A stretch of DNA of 64,000 bases from JAXGMQ01 sp040768585 (GCA_040768585.1 JAXGMQ010000001.1:1116001-1180000); one strand, 5' to 3'. Shown: positions 19,201-29,035, numbered from the stretch's first letter. Made by a program: numbers and translations. The notes: generated by a model from the sequence alone, not told the origin.

Positions 19201-22200
19201 CGAAATCAACCACCCACTTAAGGTTGAGCAGACAAGCCAGATTGATATCACATTTGACCCAGCCCCACAGAAAGAGTACTACGACGAGTTTGGCGTGTAC
19301 CACCCAGAAGAGGTCATCTACGTTGCAATCGAGAACATCGGTAGCCCAGGCTACAACGATATCAACGAGATCTACAGAGTTGTCTCTGGTAGACAGCCAG
19401 TTGCCAGATTCCAGTTCACACCGTATCGTGGCTCCTGCACAAACTCAGGCAGCGCTGACAGAGTGAACTATCTTGATGAGGATTCCAACTACAATGTAAG
19501 AATCCGCTCATATAGAGATCTCGGTGGAACAAACAAGCCAGCACCAGTTGATCGCAAGTACTACGATCAGTGGTGGACAGCAAGACACCAGGATGACCCA
19601 ACCATGCTCGAGGGTAAACCATATCGCCTTCAGCAGAAGGGTATCGAAATCGCACCAGTCTCACCAATGCCACCACTTCCATACGACCTTGAGAATGGTT
19701 ACGATTGCTATACAGAACTCACATACCTCGTTTCACCAGAAGATATCGACGTTCTTCCATCGGTTGCCTGTTTGCAGACACTTGACCAGAGATTTCCGAA
19801 TTTCTCGGTTACACTGTTTGACAACGACAACCCAGTTGACGTCAATGATCCAAATGGTATGAGAATAGCAGTACCGCTTACCGAAGACACACTTCCAAAC
19901 CCAACATATGCCCGTGAGCAGTACCTTATCGCAACATACAATGGTAATGGCGGCGGAGTTGCTTGGATTGGTACAGCAGTTGACGGCAACCCAGGTCAGA
20001 CAAAGAGACAGTACATCCTTCAGGCAAACGAAGATGGAACATACCTCTACTGGTACTGGCTTGAGCCAACCAACCCAGCGGGCAACGATCGCAGCAGACC
20101 ACAGATTTATGGTGCCATCGATGCCAACGACCTTCTTCTTGGTGCCGATTTTGTTGGTACGGTGAACTGGCGTCCAGGCGGCGGCCCGTATGTGCCAGCC
20201 GACCAGAGAACATGCCGTACACCGATCATTATCAAGGACAAGGAATACTGGAAAGACACAGATTGTTCAGCCAGATACATCGACTGCGAACCAGGCGTTG
20301 TTGAAGGTATGAAGCCAATGGGTGAAGTTACAGGTATGAATCTTATGTGGAACGCACACCGCAACTTCACATCACCAATCCCAGCAATGAGAGCCGCAGA
20401 CTACTACGGTCACTTTGATGGAGTTGGCCCACTTAACAGCGTGACATCAGCAGCCGCATGGATTGCTGGTATTAACCCACCATGGCCAGGAAATGCCACA
20501 TATCCAACACCACTCATGTGGACAGGCCCATGGGCAACAGGCTATGGCGTACAGACAGTTGTTACCTCCTACGGTCAGACTGATTCAGAAGACCCAGGCG
20601 GAGACGCACTCATCGCCATCCTTCCACGTGACGGTAAGACACATCTTCAGCTTGAGATGTACACCGTCAATGCAATTTACGACTACAACTCCACAATCAC
20701 ACATCCAGAAGATGGCACAACACCATACTTCGTGCTTGATCCACTTGACAACCAGGGTATTGACTATCTCGGTGTCGCAGACATCAAGGTTTATCAGCCA
20801 GACCCATATGTGAACTTTGCAGAGTGGAACATTGTCGACCATGCGCTTCAGTACTCCAACGTCGACTACACAGCTGGCGCAAACGCACTCAACAACCTCA
20901 GAGTCCCAACCCCACAGATTCAGACCCCATACAACCCAATCCTTCGCACATCCAAGGGCGAATTCCGCTGCTATCCTGGTGGACAGACCCACACAGGTAG
21001 AGTTGTTGGTGGAACCTTCGGTGAAGGCGGAGCATTTGGATGGAACGCATACCCAGCAATCTGGGATACAAGATTCTACAAACTTGGTACAGAGTTCTTC
21101 CCGCTTACCGACTATGGCATCTTCTTCATCCTTAAAGACGGAGAAGGCAATCACCTTTCATTCGATCCTTGCTGGCCAGTTGACCAGAGAATCAAGAGAA
21201 TTGAGATTGTTGGACCATTTGCAAGACCACGTGAGTGGGACGCAACAACACACACCGTGCTTCCGAAGTACAAAGCATGGGGACTTGAAAATGTACCGAT
21301 CCAGTACGATTGGTCAGGTAAGATTGTTATCGACTCAACCAACTGGACACAGTTTGAGCTTCCAGGCGTAGACTCAGCTGGTAACGGAATCTCCAACGAC
21401 TTCACAAGAAGAGCGCTTCTTGGCGACGTCTCGCTTCCACCAGCAAACGATCTACTCAACTACAATGGTAGACTCGACTACACAATGGTTGGCGCTTGCT
21501 CCTCACCAGGAGACCGTGACAACCTGTTCGTCATCGACGAAATCATCCCGTGGAACTATGGCAAAATCTTGCTCTACGTCACACTTTGGGATGGCACATT
21601 CAAGATGTATCAGGACTGCTGCGTATCACCACCAGTTGATGGAATCGACGTAATGGCTCTCGACATGTCACTCGAAATAGAGGAAGACCCAGAGAGAGAC
21701 AAAGCGTTTATCCAGGCTGAGGGCATGATGCCAACACAGACCTTCAATGTCACACTTAAAGAGTACCACCCACTTGAGAAGGAAACCGAGTGGTTTGATG
21801 GCGAAGGCAATGCAATCGAAGAGTGCAACGACGCCGTCATGTTCGTGTGGCAGGACAGAGGAACAAAGGCCCGTGGAACAGCCAACTTGCTCTTCGGAGC
21901 TGGTGATGGTTGGATCACAAAGGCACCAACTTCCTCAAGAAGAACATACAGACCAGAACAGTATGAAGAGGCTGATGATATCAACGAAGATATGAAGATA
22001 CGCTTCAACGACTGGGAAACAGAGATTCTCGGAACATACGACATGGTGACCAACACCTGGACAGGTGGACTCATCGAGGGTCGTACATTCCAGAGAAATG
22101 ATGGACTTTACAAGTTCGTGCTCAGCGACAAATCAGCCATTGTGGATACAGTCGGTCTTGACTTCGGTGGCGAGGTTGTTGTTGACCAGCAGGATCACCT

Positions 22201-25200
22201 TATTGCACGCAACGAGGTGCTTCCACTCTACATCACAGCATACAAGTATGGTGACGATGACAACGATCGTGGATTCTCCCCATTCTGGGATTTCGATCCA
22301 CAGTCACAGTCCAACACAGCCGGCAGACGTTACAGCCACGAAGTCTATCTTGCCGCTCAGATGGCAGTGCCAGTTGAGCCAGAGTGCGACCTCGTCGTAA
22401 CAACAACACCTGACGTGCTTACAGCTGGTGTCACACCAGAGCTTGTTGATGTTACAAAACCACTTACGTTCAACATTATGTACGGCTCCGATCCAGTGAA
22501 CCTTCTTGAGGGTATTGCGGATGAGTGGGGCAACGTTGAGATTAAAGAAGAAGATGCATGGAACCACCTGTTCCTTGACCCACACCCGGACAACACCTAC
22601 TTCTTCGGTCATGAAGCATCGCTTCCACAGTACTACTGGATCAGAACTGACCTTCACAACGACGACGGTTCAACGGTCAACAACGCGCAGCTCTATGGTC
22701 TCAGAAATGCTCCAGACGAGCCAGTCATTGTTCCATTCAATCCAATCGAGATTGACTTCAGCAACGCTGAGAACGGAACATACGTCTTCAAGGGCTTCTG
22801 CGCAAACGACAATAACCAGTATCAGAAAGACTTCCCGAACTATGACGACAAGACAATGGCCCCAGGCGTTGAGGACAAAGAAGCCTGGTGGAAAGAAAAG
22901 CACGCATTCAAGGTAGTCATCTACACACCAGATCGTTATCACGCTGGTTGCGTTGAACTTGATGTCAAGTCGCCACAGGTTGAGTACAAGATTACGAACG
23001 TCGAGGATCCAAACAGAGTCGCATACGACTCACCAGGCGACCCAGACTTCGTTATGACGGCTGCTGACAACAGGATTTACAAAATCCGAGTAACCATTAA
23101 GGACGCAATGGGCGTACTCCTCAAAGGTATCACAAAGGGCGTTTCTGTCTGCGGCGGCGGCGTGAAGAACACAGCAAGATTCACACCATTCTCCACAAGA
23201 CCACAGTCCTTCGACTTCACATTTGAGGATTGCATGCAGCCACCATGCTGCACACCAGTTGAACTCCACATTGGATTCGACTTTGTTCCAGACGAGTCAA
23301 TCAGAAGAGACGACAGAGAGCTCTACATCCTTTCAGGATTCTCTATGAACAAGAGTTCCAACGCCTCCTCATGCACAGGCTCATCGTCAACAGTCTCAAT
23401 GGGTTCCATCCGCTACAACACCTCCAACAAGTGGTACTGGGGCGACAACAAGTGGGATGTCACCATTGAAGACGGCGACGAAGTTATGCCATGGATTGCT
23501 TGGGATCTTCCACCACCAGTTGAGGGTTGGGGTGTTGGTTCGATCTATAACCACTGCTGGTACGGCGGATTCCTGTTCGCTGACATTGACCGCGACGGCG
23601 ACCTCAAGTACTTCGACGCTCTCGGACTCGATGTAAACGCTCAGACAGAGTTCTACCTTTGGGCAGAGGATGTTGCTTATATCGGTGGTCTCGTTGGAGA
23701 CAACAAGTACGGCAACACACCAGCTCACTCAGACCTTGCTGGATTCCCACCATTCAACGACAAGACAGACCCACGCTACACAGAGAAGAGATTCAGACAG
23801 GCTTACACGAACGACGAAGTATTCTATCTTGACTGGGAAGCACCGCCAGACAAGGTTGCATTGATCGATTCACCAAGGATTGAGATCCTTCGTGCATCAG
23901 ACAGAGAGCCACTCTCCAGAGAAGCTCTCAATCAGAACAACTACGACCTCACATACGGCATCGAGAACCACATCATCGCCGTTGTGAGACCAGCAGACGA
24001 CAGAGATGTCGGTATGAAAGAAGACTCCAGAGTTTACATGATGGGCAACCAGCATGAGACAACAGTCTTCGGTCACACCAAGAGATCACCAGAGGATGCA
24101 AAGGCCGTCGAGACAACACTCGAGTTCCTTCCAACAGGAACAAACGAGGCAATTGCCGAGATCACCTTCATGTCCCCGAACAAGTGGTATCTCAAGGATC
24201 CTTACCAGTTCGTTGTTCCAGAGTGGTATTCCGTCAGGAACCATGGTATGAAGCATCGCGATCGTCCAGCCGACGAGTGGAACCCATGGCTCTTCGACAG
24301 CGCTCTTGGTCTTGCGATTGAGCTCTACAAAGAGGGCGAGATCTATCCACAGACAGAGGGCAAACTCATCGCCATCGTCAAGCAGGCCGGTACAAACCAG
24401 CCAGTTGCTGGCGCAACAGTTGCCTTCACAGGCGCTGGAATCGATGTTGAAGTCAGAACAGACAACAAGGGTGAAGCGGTTGCCAAGGTTACACCATCTG
24501 AGATGGGATTCATCAAGGCAACAGCGAGCATGGAGGGTTATCTCAACTCACCAAGCGCCGAGATTGCAGTCTCCAAGGATGCAACTCCACCAACACTCTC
24601 AGTTGATGCTGTCAAGACTCCAACCAACGGTAAGAAGCAGACAATTTCAGGTAAGGCTGAGCCAGGCACAACCGTCACAGTCAACGGCAAGAAAGCCACA
24701 GTTGACAAAGACGGTAACTGGTCAATCGAAGTCGAGCTTGAAGAGGGAACAAACGTTGTTTCCATCATCTGCACTGACCCAGCTGGCAACAAGACGCAGT
24801 CGACAGTGACAATCGTTGTTGACACAACACCACCAGACATCATCGTTGATGCCTTCGAGCAGGTTGTCGATGGAACAGAGTACGAGATTGTCGGTAGAGT
24901 TGAGCCAGGCTCAAAGGTTTGGGTCAATGGCAAGGAAGCCGAAGTTGTCAATGATTACTTCAGAGTCACCGTTCCACTCAATGAAGCACCAAGCTTCACT
25001 GAGGTAAGAATCGAAGCTGAGGATGCCGCTGGCAACAAGACAGCTCTCGAGCCAATGAGAATTGAGAACGTTCACAAGCTCATGATTTGGGTACAGCAGG
25101 ACAACCTTACGATGATAAGGGATGGCGTTGAGATGCAGCTTACTGCCGCCCCAGCAAACATTAAAGGCAGTATGATGCTTCCGTTCAGAGGTATTGCTGA

Positions 25201-25462
25201 GCAGGGATTTGGTGCAGAAGTAGAGTGGATTGCTGAGACTAAGACTGTCATCATGATCCTTGGTCAGATCAGAGTTGAACTAGTCATTGGAAGCACCACT
25301 GCTCTCGTCAATGGCAAGGAAGTCACAATGACTGCCCCAGCCCAGGTGGTTGGCGGAAGCACGTTTGTGCCGCTTCGTTTCGTTGGTGAGGCCTTCGGTG
25401 CCGAGGTTCTTTACAATGCTCAGGATAGATCGGTTGATATCACCCTGATCCAGGCCCCATAA
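16271..25462 (+). CDS. Giant secreted surface protein B (3063 aa)
   Basis: Paralog of A with the same order of domains. ATG 16271 follows AAGGAG by 8 nt and starts a signal peptide (MKRVLVIAITMLMVLGMF...SVEA, cleavage about 30-33). The N-terminal domain has WFDPDG and NNTQGPY, and the GGCAAPSY / IPSETCAALRSP domain follows. GEAIY...GDIRMSDV and GSVV..GDADV repeat copies lie near residues 797-855. YPGGQTH is at residue 1568, QDCC near 1783 and an EF-hand-like DINEDMKIRFND near 1903. A second loop (DIDRDGDLKYFD) lies near 2440. The C-terminus has an Ig-like domain (about 2690-2765), two short Ig-like domains (2771-2930) and the most canonical copper-amine-oxidase-N-like stalk domain of the family (2937-3063; FVPLRFVGEAFGAEV). 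Codon choice (CCA, AGA, AAC, GAC) is strongly biased, suggesting high expression. Confidence 0.92.
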   Translation: MKRVLVIAITMLMVLGMFQMIALPGAPSVEAEEADVPAIYIANRWAPVGARWNGNTLVDERTRNFDGVGTSWGTNQNKMPGPGAVVMIDPMGSLNPVYINENPALVPEPPRGTPDQRYSQPRYWTEFYILAIPDKGQSQEYNRWYAVVDDMGQLWFDPDGRFNDSRYYAAADPETEAYKYLGGEDADNCKNNPHCKVDPSNANNTQGPYPFMPTDENGNFTHGIATDSYPMFDTSNGGGLFFMPDTSRTGADKRVFQVGYVDMPDYPLVRDGASSIPVAGIDRPNIPAIGTNLVDTVVGTTEVIEDTTVLPYETRDIDDWDADLPLVRFIDGFTGNPPPPTYTIPGETYLSPPRIWDTTNTGTWWEYFVVDNQFFEYGEEWHSDNVVTDPPDNMQFTSPQMDIYDPGEWIYRAGAAGMIFGTPTQTEVFGYNWTSGAETYDYAYWGCTRLTPVAMELNGVYYSYAPGSIVRDAATRGQYDPLDDADLNHPVTLANTHPLWRFPVDAQNFSNDPQNPAPMVVRLYSQFHTDSVNYNPNSRCSAGDDIYDPYEGIYMKGGGDDIVVEVGDFRLTNVNGNEYGLESWLHGVSQAVMNPHILSIGGMWFGDVLVLSEIVTGGCAAPSYNLSVQTDIWEGMIPSETCAALRSPNDDFDRVAQNVQKNAVLDPTGLKFQYPTTIFQDMKFGYREFVGVEVWHDNNKDCNLGLQYPGPVPPGENLYMLNLSDDYRQGHTGEAHLGMQDGYGAKDVGRMLSVFWAQDYDPSPLDGWGPATPNEVGPRFFDTLNPGGFMASNMYGVGEAIYWDGNADYEISAGDIRMSDVTVQRGNGTFAEIVFYKKGSVVTAGDADVDQRLGAPDLSDFVPVMNPMGQVIYWPAYFDERVEDINNPGKYILPDGNFTIGEVIYDCAYTGMTMVSPGFQRLMDVTLGNVTYKAGSVVQEQDLWLYQMPMYGISMGNNCSYQYADMIAAPGTTGMKVEINHPLKVEQTSQIDITFDPAPQKEYYDEFGVYHPEEVIYVAIENIGSPGYNDINEIYRVVSGRQPVARFQFTPYRGSCTNSGSADRVNYLDEDSNYNVRIRSYRDLGGTNKPAPVDRKYYDQWWTARHQDDPTMLEGKPYRLQQKGIEIAPVSPMPPLPYDLENGYDCYTELTYLVSPEDIDVLPSVACLQTLDQRFPNFSVTLFDNDNPVDVNDPNGMRIAVPLTEDTLPNPTYAREQYLIATYNGNGGGVAWIGTAVDGNPGQTKRQYILQANEDGTYLYWYWLEPTNPAGNDRSRPQIYGAIDANDLLLGADFVGTVNWRPGGGPYVPADQRTCRTPIIIKDKEYWKDTDCSARYIDCEPGVVEGMKPMGEVTGMNLMWNAHRNFTSPIPAMRAADYYGHFDGVGPLNSVTSAAAWIAGINPPWPGNATYPTPLMWTGPWATGYGVQTVVTSYGQTDSEDPGGDALIAILPRDGKTHLQLEMYTVNAIYDYNSTITHPEDGTTPYFVLDPLDNQGIDYLGVADIKVYQPDPYVNFAEWNIVDHALQYSNVDYTAGANALNNLRVPTPQIQTPYNPILRTSKGEFRCYPGGQTHTGRVVGGTFGEGGAFGWNAYPAIWDTRFYKLGTEFFPLTDYGIFFILKDGEGNHLSFDPCWPVDQRIKRIEIVGPFARPREWDATTHTVLPKYKAWGLENVPIQYDWSGKIVIDSTNWTQFELPGVDSAGNGISNDFTRRALLGDVSLPPANDLLNYNGRLDYTMVGACSSPGDRDNLFVIDEIIPWNYGKILLYVTLWDGTFKMYQDCCVSPPVDGIDVMALDMSLEIEEDPERDKAFIQAEGMMPTQTFNVTLKEYHPLEKETEWFDGEGNAIEECNDAVMFVWQDRGTKARGTANLLFGAGDGWITKAPTSSRRTYRPEQYEEADDINEDMKIRFNDWETEILGTYDMVTNTWTGGLIEGRTFQRNDGLYKFVLSDKSAIVDTVGLDFGGEVVVDQQDHLIARNEVLPLYITAYKYGDDDNDRGFSPFWDFDPQSQSNTAGRRYSHEVYLAAQMAVPVEPECDLVVTTTPDVLTAGVTPELVDVTKPLTFNIMYGSDPVNLLEGIADEWGNVEIKEEDAWNHLFLDPHPDNTYFFGHEASLPQYYWIRTDLHNDDGSTVNNAQLYGLRNAPDEPVIVPFNPIEIDFSNAENGTYVFKGFCANDNNQYQKDFPNYDDKTMAPGVEDKEAWWKEKHAFKVVIYTPDRYHAGCVELDVKSPQVEYKITNVEDPNRVAYDSPGDPDFVMTAADNRIYKIRVTIKDAMGVLLKGITKGVSVCGGGVKNTARFTPFSTRPQSFDFTFEDCMQPPCCTPVELHIGFDFVPDESIRRDDRELYILSGFSMNKSSNASSCTGSSSTVSMGSIRYNTSNKWYWGDNKWDVTIEDGDEVMPWIAWDLPPPVEGWGVGSIYNHCWYGGFLFADIDRDGDLKYFDALGLDVNAQTEFYLWAEDVAYIGGLVGDNKYGNTPAHSDLAGFPPFNDKTDPRYTEKRFRQAYTNDEVFYLDWEAPPDKVALIDSPRIEILRASDREPLSREALNQNNYDLTYGIENHIIAVVRPADDRDVGMKEDSRVYMMGNQHETTVFGHTKRSPEDAKAVETTLEFLPTGTNEAIAEITFMSPNKWYLKDPYQFVVPEWYSVRNHGMKHRDRPADEWNPWLFDSALGLAIELYKEGEIYPQTEGKLIAIVKQAGTNQPVAGATVAFTGAGIDVEVRTDNKGEAVAKVTPSEMGFIKATASMEGYLNSPSAEIAVSKDATPPTLSVDAVKTPTNGKKQTISGKAEPGTTVTVNGKKATVDKDGNWSIEVELEEGTNVVSIICTDPAGNKTQSTVTIVVDTTPPDIIVDAFEQVVDGTEYEIVGRVEPGSKVWVNGKEAEVVNDYFRVTVPLNEAPSFTEVRIEAEDAAGNKTALEPMRIENVHKLMIWVQQDNLTMIRDGVEMQLTAAPANIKGSMMLPFRGIAEQGFGAEVEWIAETKTVIMILGQIRVELVIGSTTALVNGKEVTMTAPAQVVGGSTFVPLRFVGEAFGAEVLYNAQDRSVDITLIQAP

Positions 25463-25490
25463 GACTTCTGCAGTAATAAAGGAATTACTA

Positions 25491-25522
25491 AACACCCCCT
25501 CCAAAAGAGGGGGTGTTTTTTT
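25491..25522 (+). terminator. Rho-independent terminator of gene B
   Basis: ACACCCCCTC pairs perfectly with GAGGGGGTGT over a CAAAA loop and is followed by a T run. It lies 30 bp after the stop codon. Confidence 0.93.
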
Positions 25523-25995
25523 ATTGGTTCAGATATTTTAATTCTCTGGTTGGTGAGCTTTGTGATTAGCTTTGTGATTAGAAGAGTTGGAGAGGCTCAA
25601 AGTGTTGCTGGCTGTCACATCTCAAATGAGGCTGACCTGTTGAGAGATGGTTTGAGTGAGTATTCTGTAGTCAGATTTCAAAATCGGAAGATTATTTAAT
25701 AATCAAAGGTTATTTAAGTGATGACAGATATTTTTAGAAAATATTTTGATATAGATTGTTGCTTACTTTTAGATGAAAAAACTGCTAGGTAACATCAACT
25801 TTAGTATGTGTGGTCACAGTTATATTCTTTATAGTGCTGATAAGGTTGCACGATGAGAGGAATCATGCCGATAAGATAGAATCACTTCAAACTGGTGTTT
25901 CCAATCATTTTTTATGTATAGAGCAGTACACATAAACTTGTAAAAAGATTTGATTTTCACGGCATAAATTCAGCAATATTGGGCATTAGTCTTCA
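25523..25995. other. Intergenic region with small repeats
   Basis: No gene is visible in this AT-rich spacer. It contains a perfect 12-bp tandem duplication (AGCTTTGTGATT twice, 25556-25579) and a near-palindrome GATTATTTAATAATC (25690-25704). Either could be a regulator site, but nothing links them to one. Confidence 0.4.
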
Positions 25996-26025
25996 TTGAC
26001 ATGGGGTGAGTAAAGCACGTATAAT
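25996..26025 (+). promoter_or_regulatory. Near-consensus sigma70 promoter of the 26032 operon
   Basis: TTGACA (25996-26001) and TATAAT (26020-26025) with an 18-nt spacer. The GTG start codon at 26032 is the seventh base after the -10 box, so the transcript should begin on the start codon. Confidence 0.85.
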
Positions 26026-26031
26026 CATGGC

Positions 26032-27240
26032 GTGAAAAGGAAACAGAAGGCGTCACTCAAGCGTGGCATTATCGTTGCCAGTATTGTGGTTTTCGCGGTT
26101 ATTGTGGCGTTTGTTGCGTTGGTGTTTTTGACATCTCCGTCCGGAAAGCTTGAAGTCATCTTCTCTAAACAATTTGACACGAACATTCAGGAGATAAAAA
26201 TTGACCCACAGGGGACAAACTATTTTCTTGGCACACCTGACGGCAACCTGATTATTCTCTCTGCTGGTGGTGAGGAAACTGCAAAGCTCGATGTGGGAAG
26301 TCAGGTACTTGAAATTGTGATTGAACCAAAAGCCAGAATAGCGGTTGTGAGAACTCTGACAAAAATAACAGGATTCACCTATGATGGAAAGCTCGTGTGG
26401 GAACACAAGATTCAAGACTATCTACCAGAAAAACTGCAGATACTACCGAGGGAAAAACTTGGGGTTTATCTTCGTTCTGGTAGGGGTGATGAGCCGATGG
26501 CAGCTCTGTTTGACGTTGAAACCGGCAAGGAATTGAGCCGAACTCTCATAAAGGTGAATGAAACCGATATCAATCCAACATTTATGCCGGATGGTGAGTC
26601 GATTGTTTTTGAGGTTGTCCCAGGCATGGTTGCCGAGGTCGGTTTGACCCCTGATCTGCCCATGTTCTGGCAGGCGCATCTTGACACATATGATGGAAGA
26701 TTCAGGAATATCGAGATTGAAATAACCCACAGCAACCTTGTGGTTTGCTATTTCAGACTGGATGAGAAGAGAAACACCAACGAGTCGTTCAGGGAGCTCT
26801 ACGTTTTTGATGCGACCAACATCCCAGAAGCTGAGAGCGGAACCCCCGAAAAAGACGTTTTCTGGAAAAAGAGAATTGATGGCGATTTGAGTGTCGTCCA
26901 AGTGAATTCCACAAACGACAATATTCTCGTCCAGGCGCAGTCGGTTGAGATTTTTGATAGGTCAGGCAATCTGCTTGCCTCTGAGACGACGGACTCAGGC
27001 TTCTACTTCTCATCACTCGGTGATTCGAGATATATGTCTTCATTCTTTCTTGAGGACTCATCTGGTTCGAACATCTCCGTGCTTCTTTTTGCGAAGGGCA
27101 TTGGCAGAGAGGGTGTCCTTTGGAGGAGAACCGAGACCATGTCAAACTTCCTTCTTCCAGTTGTCGACCCAAAATGTGAGAGAGTGTTGATGGTTTCACC
27201 TGACCAAAAAGAAGTTATGCTTCTCAAGTTGATTCCGTGA
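26032..27240 (+). CDS. Membrane-anchored beta-propeller-like protein
   Basis: Protein of 402 aa with a basic N-terminus (KRKQKASLKR), one membrane anchor (about residues 11-34) and a long extracytoplasmic part. The latter has repeated short strand patterns such as GNLIILSAGGEETAKLD and GFTYDGKLVWEHKI, typical of PQQ/WD-like propellers. No catalytic residues are evident. GTG 26032 is the start: no Met occurs before about residue 185, and a near-perfect promoter ends 6 nt before it, implying a leaderless mRNA. It leads an operon, and its last codons overlap the L,D-transpeptidase start (GTGA). A cell-envelope sensing or scaffold role is inference. Confidence 0.7.
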   Translation: MKRKQKASLKRGIIVASIVVFAVIVAFVALVFLTSPSGKLEVIFSKQFDTNIQEIKIDPQGTNYFLGTPDGNLIILSAGGEETAKLDVGSQVLEIVIEPKARIAVVRTLTKITGFTYDGKLVWEHKIQDYLPEKLQILPREKLGVYLRSGRGDEPMAALFDVETGKELSRTLIKVNETDINPTFMPDGESIVFEVVPGMVAEVGLTPDLPMFWQAHLDTYDGRFRNIEIEITHSNLVVCYFRLDEKRNTNESFRELYVFDATNIPEAESGTPEKDVFWKKRIDGDLSVVQVNSTNDNILVQAQSVEIFDRSGNLLASETTDSGFYFSSLGDSRYMSSFFLEDSSGSNISVLLFAKGIGREGVLWRRTETMSNFLLPVVDPKCERVLMVSPDQKEVMLLKLIP

Positions 27241-27827
27241 AGATACTAAAAGCTATTCTGGTGCTGCTTTTTGTGGCATTGTTTGCTGGCACTGCACTTG
27301 CCGCAGATGGTGAGTCCAGAAAGTTGGTTGTGGATAAATCCCTACATACGCTGGTTCTTTATGATAGTGACGGAAGTGTTGAGAAGAGATTCCCAATCTC
27401 GTGTGGCGCCGGTGGTGAGTATGAAACCAAAGAAGGCGATTTTAAAATCTATAGCAAGAGTGTAAACCCAAGATGGTGGCTCAATGAATGGTTAGAGGAT
27501 AATCCAGAGGCTGAGCCATATCTCCCTTACACCGAAGACCGCTCAAACCCTCTTGGTACGCGGTTCATGCCATTTTTTGGCGAGTATGGGATACACGGAA
27601 CCAACGAGCCGATGCTCATTGGAAGGCATGTCTCACACGGATGTGTCAGGATGCAAATAACAAACAACGAGGAGCTCTTTGGATATGTTGACCTGTACAC
27701 ACCGGTCACAATCAAAACTGACCCTAACATACCATGGAGGGTGACCGAATCATTCTCTGCGTGGTGGGGAATACATAACATCTTGAATCTGGCCCGACGT
27801 AGACGGGCGCAGGAAGGAGAAAACTGA
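27237..27827 (+). CDS. L,D-transpeptidase (YkuD family), exported
   Basis: Protein of 196 aa with a signal peptide (MKILKAILVLLFVALFAGTALA) and a YkuD domain. The signature IHGTNEP...IGRHVSHGCVRM places the catalytic Cys at residue 136, with His134 and Arg138 of the motif visible. The family makes 3-3 peptidoglycan crosslinks or attaches proteins to peptidoglycan. GTG 27237 overlaps the upstream stop by 4 nt (GTGA), indicating translational coupling. Presence of the enzyme implies a peptidoglycan wall. Attachment of the giant surface proteins by it is possible but unsupported. Confidence 0.92.
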   Translation: MKILKAILVLLFVALFAGTALAADGESRKLVVDKSLHTLVLYDSDGSVEKRFPISCGAGGEYETKEGDFKIYSKSVNPRWWLNEWLEDNPEAEPYLPYTEDRSNPLGTRFMPFFGEYGIHGTNEPMLIGRHVSHGCVRMQITNNEELFGYVDLYTPVTIKTDPNIPWRVTESFSAWWGIHNILNLARRRRAQEGEN

Positions 27828-29035
27828 TGGATTGGAACAAGGTATTTTCTGACAAGGCATCGAGAATGAGACCTTCGGCAATCAGAGAGCTTCTTGCTCT
27901 CACGCAGAAACCAGAGATTATATCTCTTGCTGGTGGTCTGCCAGACCCGAAGCTTTTCCCGGTCGAGAAATTTGCTGAGTCTATGAACAAGGTCATTAAT
28001 GAGAAGCCAGGTGTTGTCCTTCAGTATGGTGAAACCCCAGGCTACAGCCCACTTCGTGAAACGCTCGTTGAGCGCGCAAAGGGAGAGGGAGAAGGTCATG
28101 TTAAGTTTGAGAATCTCTCGATTACAACATCATCTCAGCAGGGAATAGACCTCATCGGAAAGGTGATGATCTCTCCCGGTGATCACATAATCGTAGAGGG
28201 CCCAACATACCTGGCCGCGATCCAGGCATGGAGCGTCTATGGTGCGGAGTTTGAAACCGTTGACATGGATGCAGATGGCATGAAGGTTGATGCCCTTGAG
28301 GAAAAGCTGAAAGAGCTTGATGCAAAGGGTATCAAACCAAAATTCATCTACACAATCCCGACATTCCAGAACCCAGCTGGTTACACCATGCCACTCGAGC
28401 GTAGAATAAAGGTGTTTGAGATCGCAAAGAGCAGACAGATCCCGATTATCGAGGACAACCCATATGGAGAGCTTCGCTTTGCGGGTGAGAATGTGCCATC
28501 GTTCCAGTCGATGGATAAAGATTTATCACTTGTAGTCTCACTTCGAACATTCAGCAAGATTCTCTGCCCAGGTCTAAGGCTTGGTTGGGTAATCGGCCCT
28601 GCTGAAGTTATCAATAAGTTGAACCTTGCGAAGTCAGCCTCAGACCTCTGTCCGCCAGTTGTAACACAGGCTGCCGTTCATCAGTTTATTGTGGATGGAT
28701 ATCTTGATTCCCATATCCCGATAATCAGAGAGTGCTATGGGAAAAAATTCAAAACAATGGATGAATCCATTAAAGAGTACTTCCCAGCAATGGATGGCAT
28801 ACACTGGGCAAAAGCCGAAGGTGGAATGTTCATTTGGGTAACCCTTCCGGAAAGATACAACACAACAGAGATGTTCCCGAAGGCAATTGAGAACAATGTC
28901 GCTTACATTGTTGGCTCTGCATTCTTTGCAAATGGCAAGGGTACAAACTGCATGAGACTTAACTTCTCTTTCCCAGAAGAGAGTAAAATCGTCGAAGGAA
29001 TCAAGCGAATCGCAAATCTGCTGAGAGAGGCTTGA
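27827..29035 (+). CDS. Class I/II PLP aminotransferase (2-aminoadipate/aromatic type)
   Basis: Fold-type I aminotransferase of 402 aa, close in pattern to LysN/ARO8-like enzymes. Visible features are SLAGGLPDPKLFP near the N-terminus, LQYGETPGYSPLRE, TTSSQQGIDL, PTFQNPAGYTM, EDNPYGELRF and the PLP lysine in RTFSKILCPGLRLGW (Lys244). The C-terminal CMRLNFSF supplies the substrate carboxylate Arg. Likely substrates are 2-oxoadipate, aromatic or branched 2-oxo acids with glutamate. The TGATG junction overlaps the transpeptidase stop by 1 nt, with AAGGAG upstream. Its place among envelope genes looks incidental. Confidence 0.9.
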   Translation: MDWNKVFSDKASRMRPSAIRELLALTQKPEIISLAGGLPDPKLFPVEKFAESMNKVINEKPGVVLQYGETPGYSPLRETLVERAKGEGEGHVKFENLSITTSSQQGIDLIGKVMISPGDHIIVEGPTYLAAIQAWSVYGAEFETVDMDADGMKVDALEEKLKELDAKGIKPKFIYTIPTFQNPAGYTMPLERRIKVFEIAKSRQIPIIEDNPYGELRFAGENVPSFQSMDKDLSLVVSLRTFSKILCPGLRLGWVIGPAEVINKLNLAKSASDLCPPVVTQAAVHQFIVDGYLDSHIPIIRECYGKKFKTMDESIKEYFPAMDGIHWAKAEGGMFIWVTLPERYNTTEMFPKAIENNVAYIVGSAFFANGKGTNCMRLNFSFPEESKIVEGIKRIANLLREA

